64,000 bases of DNA, taken from NCBI RefSeq assembly GCF_027474845.2, contig NZ_CP107031.2:3800852-3864851 (forward strand). Reading direction: 5' to 3'. The position numbers and the translations under genes are program-made. The notes under the pieces are model-generated. The model was given only the letters and a program-made list of their open reading frames with translations, was not told the origin of the DNA and did no database searches. Source of the DNA: Maribacter aestuarii. Lineage in GTDB: Bacteria > Bacteroidota > Bacteroidia > Flavobacteriales > Flavobacteriaceae. Within the stretch, counting starts at the first letter, position 1. Every line of letters starts with the position of its first letter. Below, one piece after another: positions 37,077 through 46,225 of this stretch.

Positions 37077-37883
37077 TTAAAATTTATCTATCACTTCTTG
37101 ACTAACTCCTGTATTGGAAAATCCTCCGTCGTGAAAAAGATTTTGCATGGTGACCTTTCTAGTAAGGTCGGAAAAAAGTGTAAGAGTATAATCTGCACAG
37201 TCTTGAGCGGTAGCATTGCCCAAAGGTGCCATTTTTTCGGCATAATTTATAAAGCCGTCAAAACCTTTTATCCCTTGCCCGGCAGTGGTTGCAGTAGGCG
37301 ATTGAGAAATAGTATTTACCCGCACCTTCTTTTCTTTGCCAAAGAAATACCCAAAACTACGTGCTACGGACTCTAAGTATGCCTTATTATCTGCCATGTC
37401 ATTATAGTCAGGAAAAGTACGCTGAGCGGCCATGTATGTAAGCGCTACAATACTACCCCACTCTTTCATTGCATCAGCTTTATATAGTGCCTGCATCACT
37501 TTATGAAAAGACAGCGCGGAAACATCCCAGCCCTTTGCTGTAAAATCATAATTTTCATCCGTATATGACCTACCTTTTCTAACATTTACAGACATCCCAA
37601 TGGAATGCAGGACAAAATCCAGTTTCCCACCTAAAATCTCCATGGATTTAGTTACTAGATTTTCTAGGTCTTCTTCACTGGTGGCATCAGCTGGAATAAT
37701 TTCAGAACCCGTCTCCTCTGCCAAAACCTTAATTTGTCCCATCCTCATGGCAATAGGAGCGTTGGTCAATACAAACGTACCTCCCTCATCGTGCACACTT
37801 TTGGCAGTTTTCCAAGCGATTGAGTTTTCGTCCAATGCTCCAAATATGATTCCTTTTTTACCTTTTAATAAGTTATAAGCCAT
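37077..37883 (-). CDS. fabI: Enoyl-[acyl-carrier-protein] reductase FabI
   Basis: FabI carries out the last reduction of each fatty-acid elongation cycle with NADH. The 268 residues begin with GIIFGALDENSIAWKTAKSV, the SDR cofactor motif in its FabI form. The active-site pair is Tyr and Lys in PDYNDMADNKAYLES (spacing Y-x6-K). VRVNTISQSPTATTAGQGIKGF and the C-terminal TMQNLFHDGGFSNTG also fit. The enzyme is the target of triclosan-type inhibitors. Confidence 0.94.
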   Translation of the reverse strand: MAYNLLKGKKGIIFGALDENSIAWKTAKSVHDEGGTFVLTNAPIAMRMGQIKVLAEETGSEIIPADATSEEDLENLVTKSMEILGGKLDFVLHSIGMSVNVRKGRSYTDENYDFTAKGWDVSALSFHKVMQALYKADAMKEWGSIVALTYMAAQRTFPDYNDMADNKAYLESVARSFGYFFGKEKKVRVNTISQSPTATTAGQGIKGFDGFINYAEKMAPLGNATAQDCADYTLTLFSDLTRKVTMQNLFHDGGFSNTGVSQEVIDKF

Positions 37884-37912
37884 GTTAGTTGGTTCAAAAA
37901 ATTAGATTTAAT

Positions 37913-37920
37913 CAAAGATA
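37913..37920 (-). promoter_or_regulatory. Promoter -7 box of fabI
   Basis: Minus-strand TATCTTTG matches TAnnTTTG exactly. Transcription from about 37909 gives a 26-nt leader to the ATG at 37883. The -33 region is only a T-rich near-match. Confidence 0.5.
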
Positions 37921-37960
37921 TTTAAAATATGTTAAAACGGATTTTAATCCAAGACACAAT

Positions 37961-39613
37961 TTAGTTTAATAACTGTCTCGCGTGGGCCATTGCAGAATCC
38001 GATATGTTTTTTCCACCCAACATCTGGGCCAACTCCACAATGCGCTCATCACTGGACAGCTTTTTCATATCGGTTTTGGTACGGTTCTCTTCTTCAGATT
38101 TAAAAACTTTAAAATGGTGGTTTCCCTTGGAAGCCACTTGCGGAAGGTGGGTAATGGAGAATACTTGCATTTTTCCGCTCATCTCTCGCATAATGTCTGC
38201 CATTCTGTTGGAAATTTCACCGGATACCCCTGTATCTATCTCGTCGAACATAATGGTGGGCAGTTTCTCGTATTTGGCCAATATGGATTTAATCACCAAC
38301 ATAATTCTTGATAATTCCCCGCCAGAGGCTACTTTTTTCAACAAACCAAAATCACTTCCTTTATTCGCAGTGAATAAAAAGGAAAGATCGTCCATTCCGT
38401 TAACCTTAAAATCCTCTGCTACTTTTAAAGTAATTTGGAAAGCGGCACTCGGCATTCCCAATAGGGCTAATTTCTCCTCCAATTGCTTTTTTAGGTCGGG
38501 AATAACAGCTTGGCGCCTTTCCCGTAAAACCAGACTCTGCTCCTCCAAGATAGATGTCAACTCCTGTAATTCCTTTGTTTTCAAGGCAATGTTTTCTTCC
38601 ACATTCGCTGTTTCAAGCGCCTTTGCAGCCAGGGATTCTTTGACAGCTATCAGTTCTAAAATGTCACTAGCCCCATGCTTTTTGAGTAAATTATATAACA
38701 GTTGTAGTTTTGCGTTTACCTCTTCTAACATAGACGGATTGACTTCCACCCCTTCCTGGAAATCTTGAAGCTGGGAATTTACATCATCCAGTTCTATAAA
38801 GGCGGATTGAATTCTTTCAAATAATTCCGCATACTGTTTACCGAATCCAGCTAATTTTGAAATGGCTGATTTTATTTCCGTACCCAACGCCATTACGCCA
38901 ATCTGGTCGTCATTAAAAAGTTGGTCGGCCTTGGAAAGTTGCTCCAGTATCAGTTCTACGTTGCTCAGTTGTTCCTGTTGTTCTTCCAATTCTTCCATAA
39001 CACCCTCTTTTAAGGGGGCGGACTCCAGTTCGTTAAGCAAAAATGTCGTGTAGTCTTGTTCCTTGGTTGCGTTTTGCTGAAAATCGATGAGCTTTTCGAG
39101 CTCCTTTTGAACTTTGGAATATCTGGACAGCGATTCGGAATAATTAATTAAATGATTCTTGTTATCCGCCAGGGCATCGATTAGTTTTAATTGAAAATCA
39201 TTCTCCGTAAGCTTTAAAGTCTGATGCTGTGAATGCACATCGATCAATCGATCCCCAAGTTCTGAAAGGATATCCAAGGTAACAGGGGTATCGTTTATAA
39301 AGGCGCGCGATTTTCCACTAGGTAAAATTTCCCTTCTAATAACGGTAGTCTTCTCGTAATCCAAATCATTGTCTTCAAAAAATGGTTGTAGCCCATAATC
39401 CGAAATTTTAAAATCGGCCTCGACAATACATTTTTTTTCCTTATCGCGAAGAAGGGATAAATCCGCACGTTTCCCCAGCACCAAGGAAAGACCTCCCAGC
39501 AAGATGGATTTCCCCGCCCCCGTTTCACCCGTAATCACGGTGAAACCCTCATCCAATTGGACATCTAGGGCGTCAATTAGGGCATAATTATCAATAGAAA
39601 GATTGGATAACAA
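37961..39613 (-). CDS. recN: DNA repair protein RecN
   Basis: RecN is an SMC-like ATPase in recombinational repair of double-strand breaks. The 550 residues contain the Walker A GETGAGKSILLGGLSL near residue 30, two long coiled coils and the C-terminal signature/Walker B region SGGELSRIMLVIKSILAKYEKLPTIMFDEIDTGVSGEIS. The start codon is TTG (MLSNLSIDNYALID), in line with the family N-terminus. It follows the porD gene by 54 bp in a cluster typical of Flavobacteriia. Confidence 0.94.
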   Translation of the reverse strand: MLSNLSIDNYALIDALDVQLDEGFTVITGETGAGKSILLGGLSLVLGKRADLSLLRDKEKKCIVEADFKISDYGLQPFFEDNDLDYEKTTVIRREILPSGKSRAFINDTPVTLDILSELGDRLIDVHSQHQTLKLTENDFQLKLIDALADNKNHLINYSESLSRYSKVQKELEKLIDFQQNATKEQDYTTFLLNELESAPLKEGVMEELEEQQEQLSNVELILEQLSKADQLFNDDQIGVMALGTEIKSAISKLAGFGKQYAELFERIQSAFIELDDVNSQLQDFQEGVEVNPSMLEEVNAKLQLLYNLLKKHGASDILELIAVKESLAAKALETANVEENIALKTKELQELTSILEEQSLVLRERRQAVIPDLKKQLEEKLALLGMPSAAFQITLKVAEDFKVNGMDDLSFLFTANKGSDFGLLKKVASGGELSRIMLVIKSILAKYEKLPTIMFDEIDTGVSGEISNRMADIMREMSGKMQVFSITHLPQVASKGNHHFKVFKSEEENRTKTDMKKLSSDERIVELAQMLGGKNISDSAMAHARQLLN

Positions 39614-39633
39614 ACTTCAAAAATTTAGATAAC

Positions 39634-39641
39634 CAAAGGTA
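39634..39641 (-). promoter_or_regulatory. Possible internal promoter before recN
   Basis: Minus-strand TACCTTTG matches TAnnTTTG exactly and would start transcription about 17 nt before the recN start. recN might then be expressed partly independently of the upstream cluster. Confidence 0.4.
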
Positions 39642-39667
39642 ATCTATATTCTGATTTGAAAAAAGGG

Positions 39668-40554
39668 TCAGTACTTTATATCATTCCAGGTGCTGGAATA
39701 TAAGGGAGCAATCTTGGTAAGCGTTTCCTTAAGCTTTACGATATCCACTTTGGGACCATCCGAAAATATATTCTGGATTTCGTCTGACTTGGCATCAAAA
39801 AATGTGGATATCAGAAATGCATTAGGTCTTCTATTAATCATGGTCTCGAACAATTTCATGGTTCCCGCTACTACTTGCTTTCCCGTACTATTATTATCGG
39901 CCATAATGTCCATCCCTTTCCTATGATAATTGTACATGGCCACACGATATTCTCTATAGGTGTTTGACAGCAGGTTGTCTACCAGTTCAAACCTACTACG
40001 ATCGGTAGATTGGCTCCAACCCGCAAAGTTTGTTCCCTGGGCTTGGGTAACTATTCCCTGTGCCTTTCTAAAGAAATCCGTTCCCCCTTCTAAAGAAAAG
40101 GTATCCGCATCCAGGCCTAAAACGATATAAACGTAGTAAGAGACCACAGCGATTAAATTCGATTCAAATACATTTTCATTATAGACTAGGGGCTGAAACT
40201 CAATATATTGAAAATTAAATTGATTGTCCTTGTAATTAAAAACCGGAGTTTCATAAGAGGTATTGTAAACCGGCCTTGACGATTGAATTTGAATATTACC
40301 TTTAAACCTGTTGGACTCGTATTCGGTTATCGTAATGAACATTTGTCCATTGATACGTTCGTTCTCCTTATATACTCGGTTCGTCCACTTATTTTTATTC
40401 ACGAAATCGTTTAAGGAGCGCTCCAACGTATTAAATATAGGTAAGTCACCTTGTGATAACTGATCCGAGTTTACGGTTATATTAAAATTTAGTTCCTGTC
40501 CGCATACGGATAAGGCAACGCAACCAAAACAAATAAAAAAAGGAGCTTACGCAT
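39668..40554 (-). pseudogene. porD: Type IX secretion protein PorD (DUF4835), frame broken in the signal peptide
   Basis: The main frame (40426 to 39668, 252 residues) is a PorD/DUF4835 protein missing its N-terminus: SLNDFVNKNKWTNRVYKENERING and FNFQYIEFQPLVYNENVFESNLIAVVSYYVYIVLGLD are characteristic. The frame continues upstream as QELNFNITVNSDQLSQG without a start codon. The ATG at 40554-40552 gives MRKLLF and then leaves frame. One more T in the run of seven (top strand As at 40535-40541) would join both into MRKLLFFICFGCVALSVCGQELNF, a proper signal peptide. The joined length of about 295 matches the family. Sequencing error is likely, but a real mutation is possible. Confidence 0.85.
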
Positions 40555-41752
40555 AGCGTCTCTTAATGATTTCATTAAAAATATCCTTGGCAACGGCTGC
40601 CTTGGTTTTTAATTCAAACGTTTCTATATTGGAATTGGTATCTATAAAAGTAATTTTATTAGAATCGCCACCGAAACCTGCTCCCTTGTCCATTAATGAA
40701 TTCAGCACGATAGCATCCAGGTTCTTTCGCTTAAGCTTTTCTTTGGCGTTCTCTAGTTCATTTTCGGTTTCCAATGCAAAACCTACAAGATATTGTTGTT
40801 TTTTAGCCTCTCCCAAGGACAGAAGTATATCCTTGTTTTTAACAAGCGCCAATTCAAGGTTTTCGTCGGATTTTTTAATTTTTTGTTCCGCCATGGTTTT
40901 CGGCCTATAATCTGCAACGGCCGCAGCACATATAACGATATCGGCATCTGAAAAATGGTCGTGTACCCTATCATACATTTCATCAGCTGAAACCACTTTA
41001 ATCAAATGAATGGCGTTATTGTCAACGGTAAGGTGTGTTGGACCTGAAACAAGGTACACCTCGGCACCTAAATTTGCTGCCGTTTTTGCTAACTCAAACC
41101 CCATGAGTCCGGATGAATGGTTTCCGATAAACCGAACTGGATCTATGGCTTCGTAAGTGGGTCCAGCCGTTATTAGAACCTTTATGCCACTTAATGGAAG
41201 TCCGGCCAATAAATGTTTATGAATATGTGCAATGATTTCCTCCGGTTCCGCCATTCTCCCCTCACCGTGCAGTCCGCTAGCCAGTTCTCCTGAGGTGGCA
41301 GGAATCATTACGTTTCCAAAAGATTGTAATTTTTCTATTGAGGCAACTGTACTTGGATGCCTGTACATATCCAAATCCATGGCAGGAGCAAAAAAGACGG
41401 GACACTTTGCGGATAAATAGGTGGCCAAAAGCAAGTTATCGCAGGCTCCGTTGGCCATTTTGGACATGGTATTGGCGGTTGCGGGAGCAATGACCATGAA
41501 ATCTGCCCATAGCCCCAGTTCCACATGATTATTCCAATCGGTGGTATGGGCTTCCGTTTTCTCAAAATCGGTTACTACAGGATTCTTAGAAAGTGTGGCT
41601 AAGGTAAGAGGGGAAACAAAAGAGCTGGCACTAGGCGTTAAAATGATTTTAACGTTAGCACCAGCTTTTATCAATAAACGGACAAGGAAAGTAGTTTTGT
41701 AGGCGGCGATTCCTCCGGTAATGCCTAAAAGGACGTTCTTGCCACTCCACAT
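40547..41752 (-). CDS. coaBC: Bifunctional phosphopantothenoylcysteine decarboxylase/ligase
   Basis: CoaBC makes 4'-phosphopantetheine from 4'-phosphopantothenate, cysteine and CTP. The 401 residues contain the FMN flavoprotein domain at the N-terminus (LLGITGGIAAYK; the His of WNNHVELG; APAMDLDMYRHP; the substrate clamp ANGACDNLL) and the ligase domain after about residue 190 (VLITAGPTYEAIDPVRFIGNHSSGLMG; AAVADYRP). Its 3' end overlaps the ATG of porD by 8 bp. It lies 5 bp after rpoZ. Confidence 0.95.
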   Translation of the reverse strand: MWSGKNVLLGITGGIAAYKTTFLVRLLIKAGANVKIILTPSASSFVSPLTLATLSKNPVVTDFEKTEAHTTDWNNHVELGLWADFMVIAPATANTMSKMANGACDNLLLATYLSAKCPVFFAPAMDLDMYRHPSTVASIEKLQSFGNVMIPATSGELASGLHGEGRMAEPEEIIAHIHKHLLAGLPLSGIKVLITAGPTYEAIDPVRFIGNHSSGLMGFELAKTAANLGAEVYLVSGPTHLTVDNNAIHLIKVVSADEMYDRVHDHFSDADIVICAAAVADYRPKTMAEQKIKKSDENLELALVKNKDILLSLGEAKKQQYLVGFALETENELENAKEKLKRKNLDAIVLNSLMDKGAGFGGDSNKITFIDTNSNIETFELKTKAAVAKDIFNEIIKRRYA

Positions 41753-41757
41753 ATCAA

Positions 41758-42090
41758 CTATGCGTCTTTCTCTGTGTTCCTATGGTATATTTTATCCATC
41801 AACCACTCCTCTACTGCCATTGCGTGTGGTTTTGGTAATTTTTCGTAGAACTTGGAAACTTCTATCTGCTCTTTATTTTCAAATACCTCCTCCAAGCTAT
41901 CGCTATACGTTGCGAACTCTTCCAATTTTTCCAACAATTCCTTTTTTATTTCGGAATTGATCTGAACGGCACGTTTGGCCGCAATGGAGATTGCCTCGTA
42001 AATATTATCTGTTTTTTCATCAAACTCGTTCCTATTGATAGTTACAGTTGATACGGGTGCTTTAGAATTCTTAAGATCGTTCATATTCAT
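41758..42090 (-). CDS. rpoZ: RNA polymerase omega subunit (Bacteroidota type)
   Basis: A 110-residue protein matching the Bacteroidota omega/Rpb6 family: the core NIYEAISIAAKRAVQINSEIKKEL is the omega helix that clamps the beta-prime tail. The C-terminal extension, EVFENKEQIEVSKFYEKLPKPHAMAVEEWLMDKIYH, is specific to the phylum. Its position between bamD and coaBC agrees with the usual synteny. The start may be either ATG at 42090 or the next Met at 42084. Confidence 0.85.
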   Translation of the reverse strand: MNMNDLKNSKAPVSTVTINRNEFDEKTDNIYEAISIAAKRAVQINSEIKKELLEKLEEFATYSDSLEEVFENKEQIEVSKFYEKLPKPHAMAVEEWLMDKIYHRNTEKDA

Positions 42091-42102
42091 AATGAAAACT
42101 AT

Positions 42103-42921
42103 TTATTTTGCTTCTGTGGTGAACTTTTGCAGTTCACTTTCAATTTTATTTATTAAGTCTGTTGCTTCTTCTTCGTATTTCGTATTCGGATACTGCTTTT
42201 TTAAAACCGTGTAGGCAGCTTTAGCGCTCTGCAAACGCTCTTTTTGTAAACTTTCAAAACTATTCATTGCCATGTAGGTCGTTGCTTCTAACTTAACGAA
42301 CAGGGCATCTTCCCTATAAACGGAACCCGGGTAATCCGAAACAAAGTTATCACTTGCGGCTACGGCCGATTTCAACATATCATAGTTGAACTCTCCTAAC
42401 CTATTGTACTGTTTTAAAATTTCGTAGGCCTTTCTTTCTTTCTTGGTAGTTAACTCCTTTGCCATGGCGTTAGCTTCAGCAAAATATTCTGACTCGGCGT
42501 AAGCATTTATGAAATTCTGAAGTTTCAATAAGGCCTTATCCGTATCGGTTTGGTCCAAAGAGTATTTTGGTGAAAGTTCATAATAACTCTTGGCGCCCAA
42601 AAATGTTGCTTCTGCCAGTTTATCGCTCTTGGGATAGGACTTTACGAACCGCTCGAACTGATAGCCGGCCATGTTGTAATCCTCACGTTCAAAATAAGTG
42701 TTGGCAAGAAAGAACATTACACGCTCGCCCTGAGGTTTACCTACATACTTTGGTGCTATTTGCTCAAAAAGTCTATTAGCGCGCTTAAAATCCTTTTCTT
42801 CATAATACTTCTCGGCTGCATCGTATTTCGCCTTAACATCCTCATTTTTAAGTACCTTTTGGTACTCACTACAAGAGGAAAGGACAATGACCGCTACAAG
42901 AAGAAAAAAGAATTGCCTCAT
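42103..42921 (-). CDS. bamD: Outer membrane assembly lipoprotein BamD
   Basis: BamD is the essential lipoprotein of the BAM complex, inserting beta-barrels in the outer membrane. I place the start at 42921 because the signal peptide with lipobox LSSC (Cys17) then begins at once and the promoter box ends 16 bp upstream; an upstream ATG at 42933 is also possible. The mature protein is a chain of TPRs (YYEEKDFKRANRLFEQIAPKYVGKPQGERVMFFLANTYFEREDYNMAGYQFERF, described in part). It is the first gene of the chain bamD-rpoZ-coaBC-porD-recN. Confidence 0.92.
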   Translation of the reverse strand: MRQFFFLLVAVIVLSSCSEYQKVLKNEDVKAKYDAAEKYYEEKDFKRANRLFEQIAPKYVGKPQGERVMFFLANTYFEREDYNMAGYQFERFVKSYPKSDKLAEATFLGAKSYYELSPKYSLDQTDTDKALLKLQNFINAYAESEYFAEANAMAKELTTKKERKAYEILKQYNRLGEFNYDMLKSAVAASDNFVSDYPGSVYREDALFVKLEATTYMAMNSFESLQKERLQSAKAAYTVLKKQYPNTKYEEEATDLINKIESELQKFTTEAK

Positions 42922-42936
42922 TTTAAAAAACATTTT

Positions 42937-42944
42937 GCAAAATT
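42937..42944 (-). promoter_or_regulatory. Promoter -7 box of the bamD cluster
   Basis: Minus-strand TAATTTTG is an exact TAnnTTTG match. Transcription from about 42933 gives a 12-nt leader to the ATG at 42921 and excludes the ATG at 42933 as start. Confidence 0.5.
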
Positions 42945-43043
42945 AGTGATTCTCAACGGATTTAAAAAACATTTTTGGCGGTCTAAAATTAACTTGATTT
43001 CGGGGTTATCCGCCTGATTTTGGGTAAGATTTAACGTAACTTT

Positions 43044-43934
43044 TTAAGCAGGAATCTTTGTAAGGGAAGTAACAAAGGACTTGATTTTGATCTTTAAGTT
43101 GGCACTAGCCTCCACCAATGGAAGCCGTACAAAAGCTTTTGAAAGTTCCAATAACTCAAAAAGGGCCTTGATACCTGCGGGGTTTCCTTCCTCAAAAATA
43201 AGTTGCATTCCTTCTTGCAATGCATAGTGCTGATTGTAGGCAGCCTTTACATCACCGGCTAAACCAAGCCGTACCATTTGAGTGAATTCGGCGGGAAGTC
43301 CTTGACCTATTACAGAAATTACACCCTCACCACCGGCTAAGAGAGTCGGCAACGTGTTAATATCGTCTCCGGAAAGCACTAAAAACCCTTTAGGTCTTTT
43401 TTCTATGATTTCCATAATTTGGATTAGGTTTCCACACGCTTCCTTGATGGCTACGATATTTTCAAAATCATTTGCCAAACGAAGCGTTGTAACAGGCAAC
43501 ATATTGCTGCCGGTTCTGCCAGGAACATTGTAAAGGATTATCGGTATGGGCGAAGCTTCTGAAATTGCCTTAAAATGTTGATAGATACCTTCTTGGGTTG
43601 GCCTGTTGTAATAAGGAGAAACGGAAAGTAGGGCAGCGAAAGAAGTAAGGTCTCTTGAACGCAATTCCGTTACTATTTGCTGGGTATTATTACCGCCCAC
43701 GCCGAGCACTACGGGTAATCTTCCTGCATTGGCTTCCAATATGGCCTGAATCGCCGAATCCTTTTCATCAGCGGTTAAGGTAACCGATTCCGCCGTTGTT
43801 CCCATGGCCACGAGGTAATCTATGCCGCCGTCGATACAATGGTTTACTATGGCCCTAAGTGCGCTTAAATCCAAGCTCCCATCTTCCTTAAATGGTGTTA
43901 CCAAAGCCACACCAGTGCCCTTCAATTGTTCCAT
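43044..43934 (-). CDS. dapA: 4-hydroxy-tetrahydrodipicolinate synthase
   Basis: DapA condenses pyruvate with aspartate semialdehyde in lysine and diaminopimelate synthesis. The 296 residues form a TIM barrel with [14 protein letters not shown] near residue 45, the catalytic Tyr in [13 protein letters not shown], the Schiff-base Lys in VAIKEACGN (about 163) and LSGDD. The gene lies 3 bp after the DUF6913-like gene on the same strand, an arrangement I recognise as common in Flavobacteriia. Confidence 0.96.
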   Translation of the reverse strand: MEQLKGTGVALVTPFKEDGSLDLSALRAIVNHCIDGGIDYLVAMGTTAESVTLTADEKDSAIQAILEANAGRLPVVLGVGGNNTQQIVTELRSRDLTSFAALLSVSPYYNRPTQEGIYQHFKAISEASPIPIILYNVPGRTGSNMLPVTTLRLANDFENIVAIKEACGNLIQIMEIIEKRPKGFLVLSGDDINTLPTLLAGGEGVISVIGQGLPAEFTQMVRLGLAGDVKAAYNQHYALQEGMQLIFEEGNPAGIKALFELLELSKAFVRLPLVEASANLKIKIKSFVTSLTKIPA

Positions 43935-43937
43935 AAC

Positions 43938-44471
43938 CTATATCTCTTTGAATACGCCCAGGTACTTTTTCAGTTCTGTTTTAAAGGTCTTAAAATCCTT
44001 AAGCGGGGTATCCAATATTAAATCGTTGTATTCCGGTCCTACACCTTTGAAACCTACTTTAATACGTGCTTTGGTTTTAACGGACATTAAGTTTAAAAGC
44101 AAATTTTCCTCATCGTAATAGTTCACCAACAAATCGTATTCCCTACTTAAAAACTCCAGTGCGTAGCTATTCTCAATATCCCCGTTCCAACCTAAATCCT
44201 TGTCGGAAAAAACAGGTGTGGAGTACGGCGAATTTTTATCGTAATAGCTTCTATAACCAATAATCTTCACGGCATTGGGCGTCAGCTTAAACTCCTCCAG
44301 AAACTCATAAAAAACGTCGGAATCCTGAAACTTATCTAAATCCACTATGCATCCCAGCTTCCGTATTCCCTTTCCTCTAGTACTTTCCTCCGTTGGATTT
44401 GCTAGGGCCTGCTTGATAAATTTGCGACCGGATTTCTGCTTAAACTTGTCCTTAATTCCTTTTAAAAACAT
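43938..44471 (-). CDS. DUF6913-like hypothetical protein
   Basis: The 177-residue cytoplasmic protein starts MFLKGIKDKFKQKSGRKFIKQAL. It includes IRKLGCIVDLDKFQDSDVFYEF and RIKVGFKGVGPEYNDLILDTPLKDF, which matches my memory of the family DUF6913 placed next to dapA in Flavobacteriaceae. No function is known. The fold looks mixed alpha/beta. Its promoter is just upstream. Confidence 0.65.
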   Translation of the reverse strand: MFLKGIKDKFKQKSGRKFIKQALANPTEESTRGKGIRKLGCIVDLDKFQDSDVFYEFLEEFKLTPNAVKIIGYRSYYDKNSPYSTPVFSDKDLGWNGDIENSYALEFLSREYDLLVNYYDEENLLLNLMSVKTKARIKVGFKGVGPEYNDLILDTPLKDFKTFKTELKKYLGVFKEI

Positions 44472-44478
44472 GTATTTT

Positions 44479-44496
44479 TACATTTCTACAAATGTA
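44479..44496. promoter_or_regulatory. Inverted repeat overlapping the promoter box of the DUF6913-dapA operon
   Basis: TACATTT-CTAC-AAATGTA has perfect 7 bp arms. On the minus strand it contains the exact -7 box TACATTTG (44496-44489), from which transcription would begin about 14 nt before the ATG at 44471. A protein bound to the palindrome would cover the promoter. Confidence 0.45.
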
Positions 44497-44516
44497 AATA
44501 ATATCCCTTCAACTCT

Positions 44517-45302
44517 ATGGCGAAGTTACTACAGTTTAGGATTTTAAAAATTAAACATTTTGTTATATTTACAACAATACTGATTTTCAGCTCTTGTCAG
44601 CGGCAACCCAACTCCATCAGTAAAATAGAGGGAAAACAAATAGCCATAGACAGTTCATGGGCGGAAATGCCGGAGATTAAAAATTTCATAGCCCCTTACC
44701 ATAATCGGGTAAACACCATGTTGGACAGTACCCTGGCCTACGCCCCCTATAAAATCACGAAAGATGATGGGGCATACAACACCACTGCAGGAAATCTCAT
44801 GGCGGACCTTATGCTCTCCGAAGCCAACCCCATCTTTAAAAAGCGCACAGGAAAGGAAATCGATTTTGTATTGATGAACCACGGTGGTATTCGATCCATC
44901 ATCTCTCAAGGGAACGTTTCCGCCAGAACGGCCTACGAGGTAATGCCTTTTGAAAATAATATTGCTGTGGTAGAACTGAACGGGAAATCGGTTTTAGAAA
45001 TGATACATTATATCATCCAATCCAAAAGAGCGCATCCCTTGGGCGGTATACAGGTGGTTCTGAATAAAGATGACAGCATCAATAAAATTCTAGTACAAGG
45101 AAAGGCATTTGTCGTGGACCAACACTATTATATAGCTACTTCGGACTATTTGGTAAGCGGTGGCGATGATATGGTATTCTTTAAAGATGCCATTACCATA
45201 ACCGATATCGATTATAAAATTAGAAATGCGATGATCGATTATTTCTCTAAAGTCGATACCCTATCGCCCAAAGTAGATGATCGTTTTTATAAATTGAACT
45301 AG
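44517..45302 (+). CDS. 5'-nucleotidase C-terminal domain lipoprotein
   Basis: A 261-residue lipoprotein (lipobox FSSC, Cys27) that holds only the substrate-binding C-terminal domain of UshA-type 5'-nucleotidases. Motifs are DGAYNTTAGNLMADLMLSEA, VLMNHGGIRSIISQGNVSARTAYEVMPFENN and the adenine-stacking/strand region IATSDYLVSGGDDM. It lacks the metal-binding half, which is encoded by the next gene, 3 bp downstream. The two probably work together in the periplasm to release phosphate and nucleosides. Confidence 0.85.
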   Translation: MAKLLQFRILKIKHFVIFTTILIFSSCQRQPNSISKIEGKQIAIDSSWAEMPEIKNFIAPYHNRVNTMLDSTLAYAPYKITKDDGAYNTTAGNLMADLMLSEANPIFKKRTGKEIDFVLMNHGGIRSIISQGNVSARTAYEVMPFENNIAVVELNGKSVLEMIHYIIQSKRAHPLGGIQVVLNKDDSINKILVQGKAFVVDQHYYIATSDYLVSGGDDMVFFKDAITITDIDYKIRNAMIDYFSKVDTLSPKVDDRFYKLN

Positions 45303-45305
45303 CAC

Positions 45306-46214
45306 ATGGAAAGAAGAAAATTCATACATCATACGCTGGCCACGGCATCCTTTATTGGAGCGGGTGGGCTATCCTTAAATTCTTGTGGAACGAATAAAAA
45401 AAGTCATCTGACCATATTGCACACCAACGATGTGCACAGTCATATTGATGCTTTCCCAAAAGACCATTCCAGTTTTCCGGGATTGGGTGGTTTGGCGCGT
45501 AGAGCCGGTCTGGTGAAATCCATACGAGAGGGGAATCCGAATACGCTGCTCTTTGATGCCGGTGATATTTTTCAGGGAACCCCGTATTTCAATTTTTATG
45601 GCGGCGAATTGGAAATGAAATTGATGACCATGCTCAATTACGATGCCGCCACAATCGGTAATCACGATTTTGATAATGGAGTCGATGGTCTTCTGGCGCA
45701 AATCCCCTACGGCAAATTCGATTTTATTTCTTCCAATTACGATTTCAGCAAAACGGTACTGGCCGGGTTCACGAAACCCTATCAAACCTATTTGCGCGAT
45801 GGTATTAAAATTGGGGTTTATGGTCTAGGCATTCAACTAGCTGGCCTGGTCACCAAAACGCTGTATAAGGAAACGGAGTATTTGAATCCTTATGAAATCG
45901 CCACCGACATGGAACGCCGATTAAAGGAGGAGGAACAATGCGATTTAATCGTATGTCTTTCCCATCTGGGTTATAGCTATAATGATGAAAATCGCCCAGA
46001 CGATATGACATTGGCCTCAAAGACCAAACACACGGACCTTATCATAGGAGGGCATACCCATACCTTTTTGGACAAACCGACTATCGTAGTCAATGCCGAG
46101 GGTAGGGAGATTCTAGTGAACCAGGTGGGCTGTTATGGCATCAACTTAGGTCGTATCGATTTTTACTTTGATGAAAACGGAATTACTACGGATGGGGTAT
46201 CCATTGCCGTATAA
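45306..46214 (+). CDS. Metallophosphoesterase, 5'-nucleotidase N-terminal half
   Basis: The 302-residue protein has the calcineurin-like metal motifs LHTNDVHSHID near residue 39, DAGDIFQG, TIGNHDFDNG and GGHTHTF. This is the catalytic half of UshA-type nucleotidases. The N-terminus has a twin-arginine-like MERRKFIHHT signal followed by a hydrophobic core and a lipobox-like NSC at Cys27, so it may go out through Tat and be lipidated. It follows the substrate-domain gene by 3 bp. Confidence 0.87.
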   Translation: MERRKFIHHTLATASFIGAGGLSLNSCGTNKKSHLTILHTNDVHSHIDAFPKDHSSFPGLGGLARRAGLVKSIREGNPNTLLFDAGDIFQGTPYFNFYGGELEMKLMTMLNYDAATIGNHDFDNGVDGLLAQIPYGKFDFISSNYDFSKTVLAGFTKPYQTYLRDGIKIGVYGLGIQLAGLVTKTLYKETEYLNPYEIATDMERRLKEEEQCDLIVCLSHLGYSYNDENRPDDMTLASKTKHTDLIIGGHTHTFLDKPTIVVNAEGREILVNQVGCYGINLGRIDFYFDENGITTDGVSIAV

Positions 46215-46225
46215 ATTATATTCAG

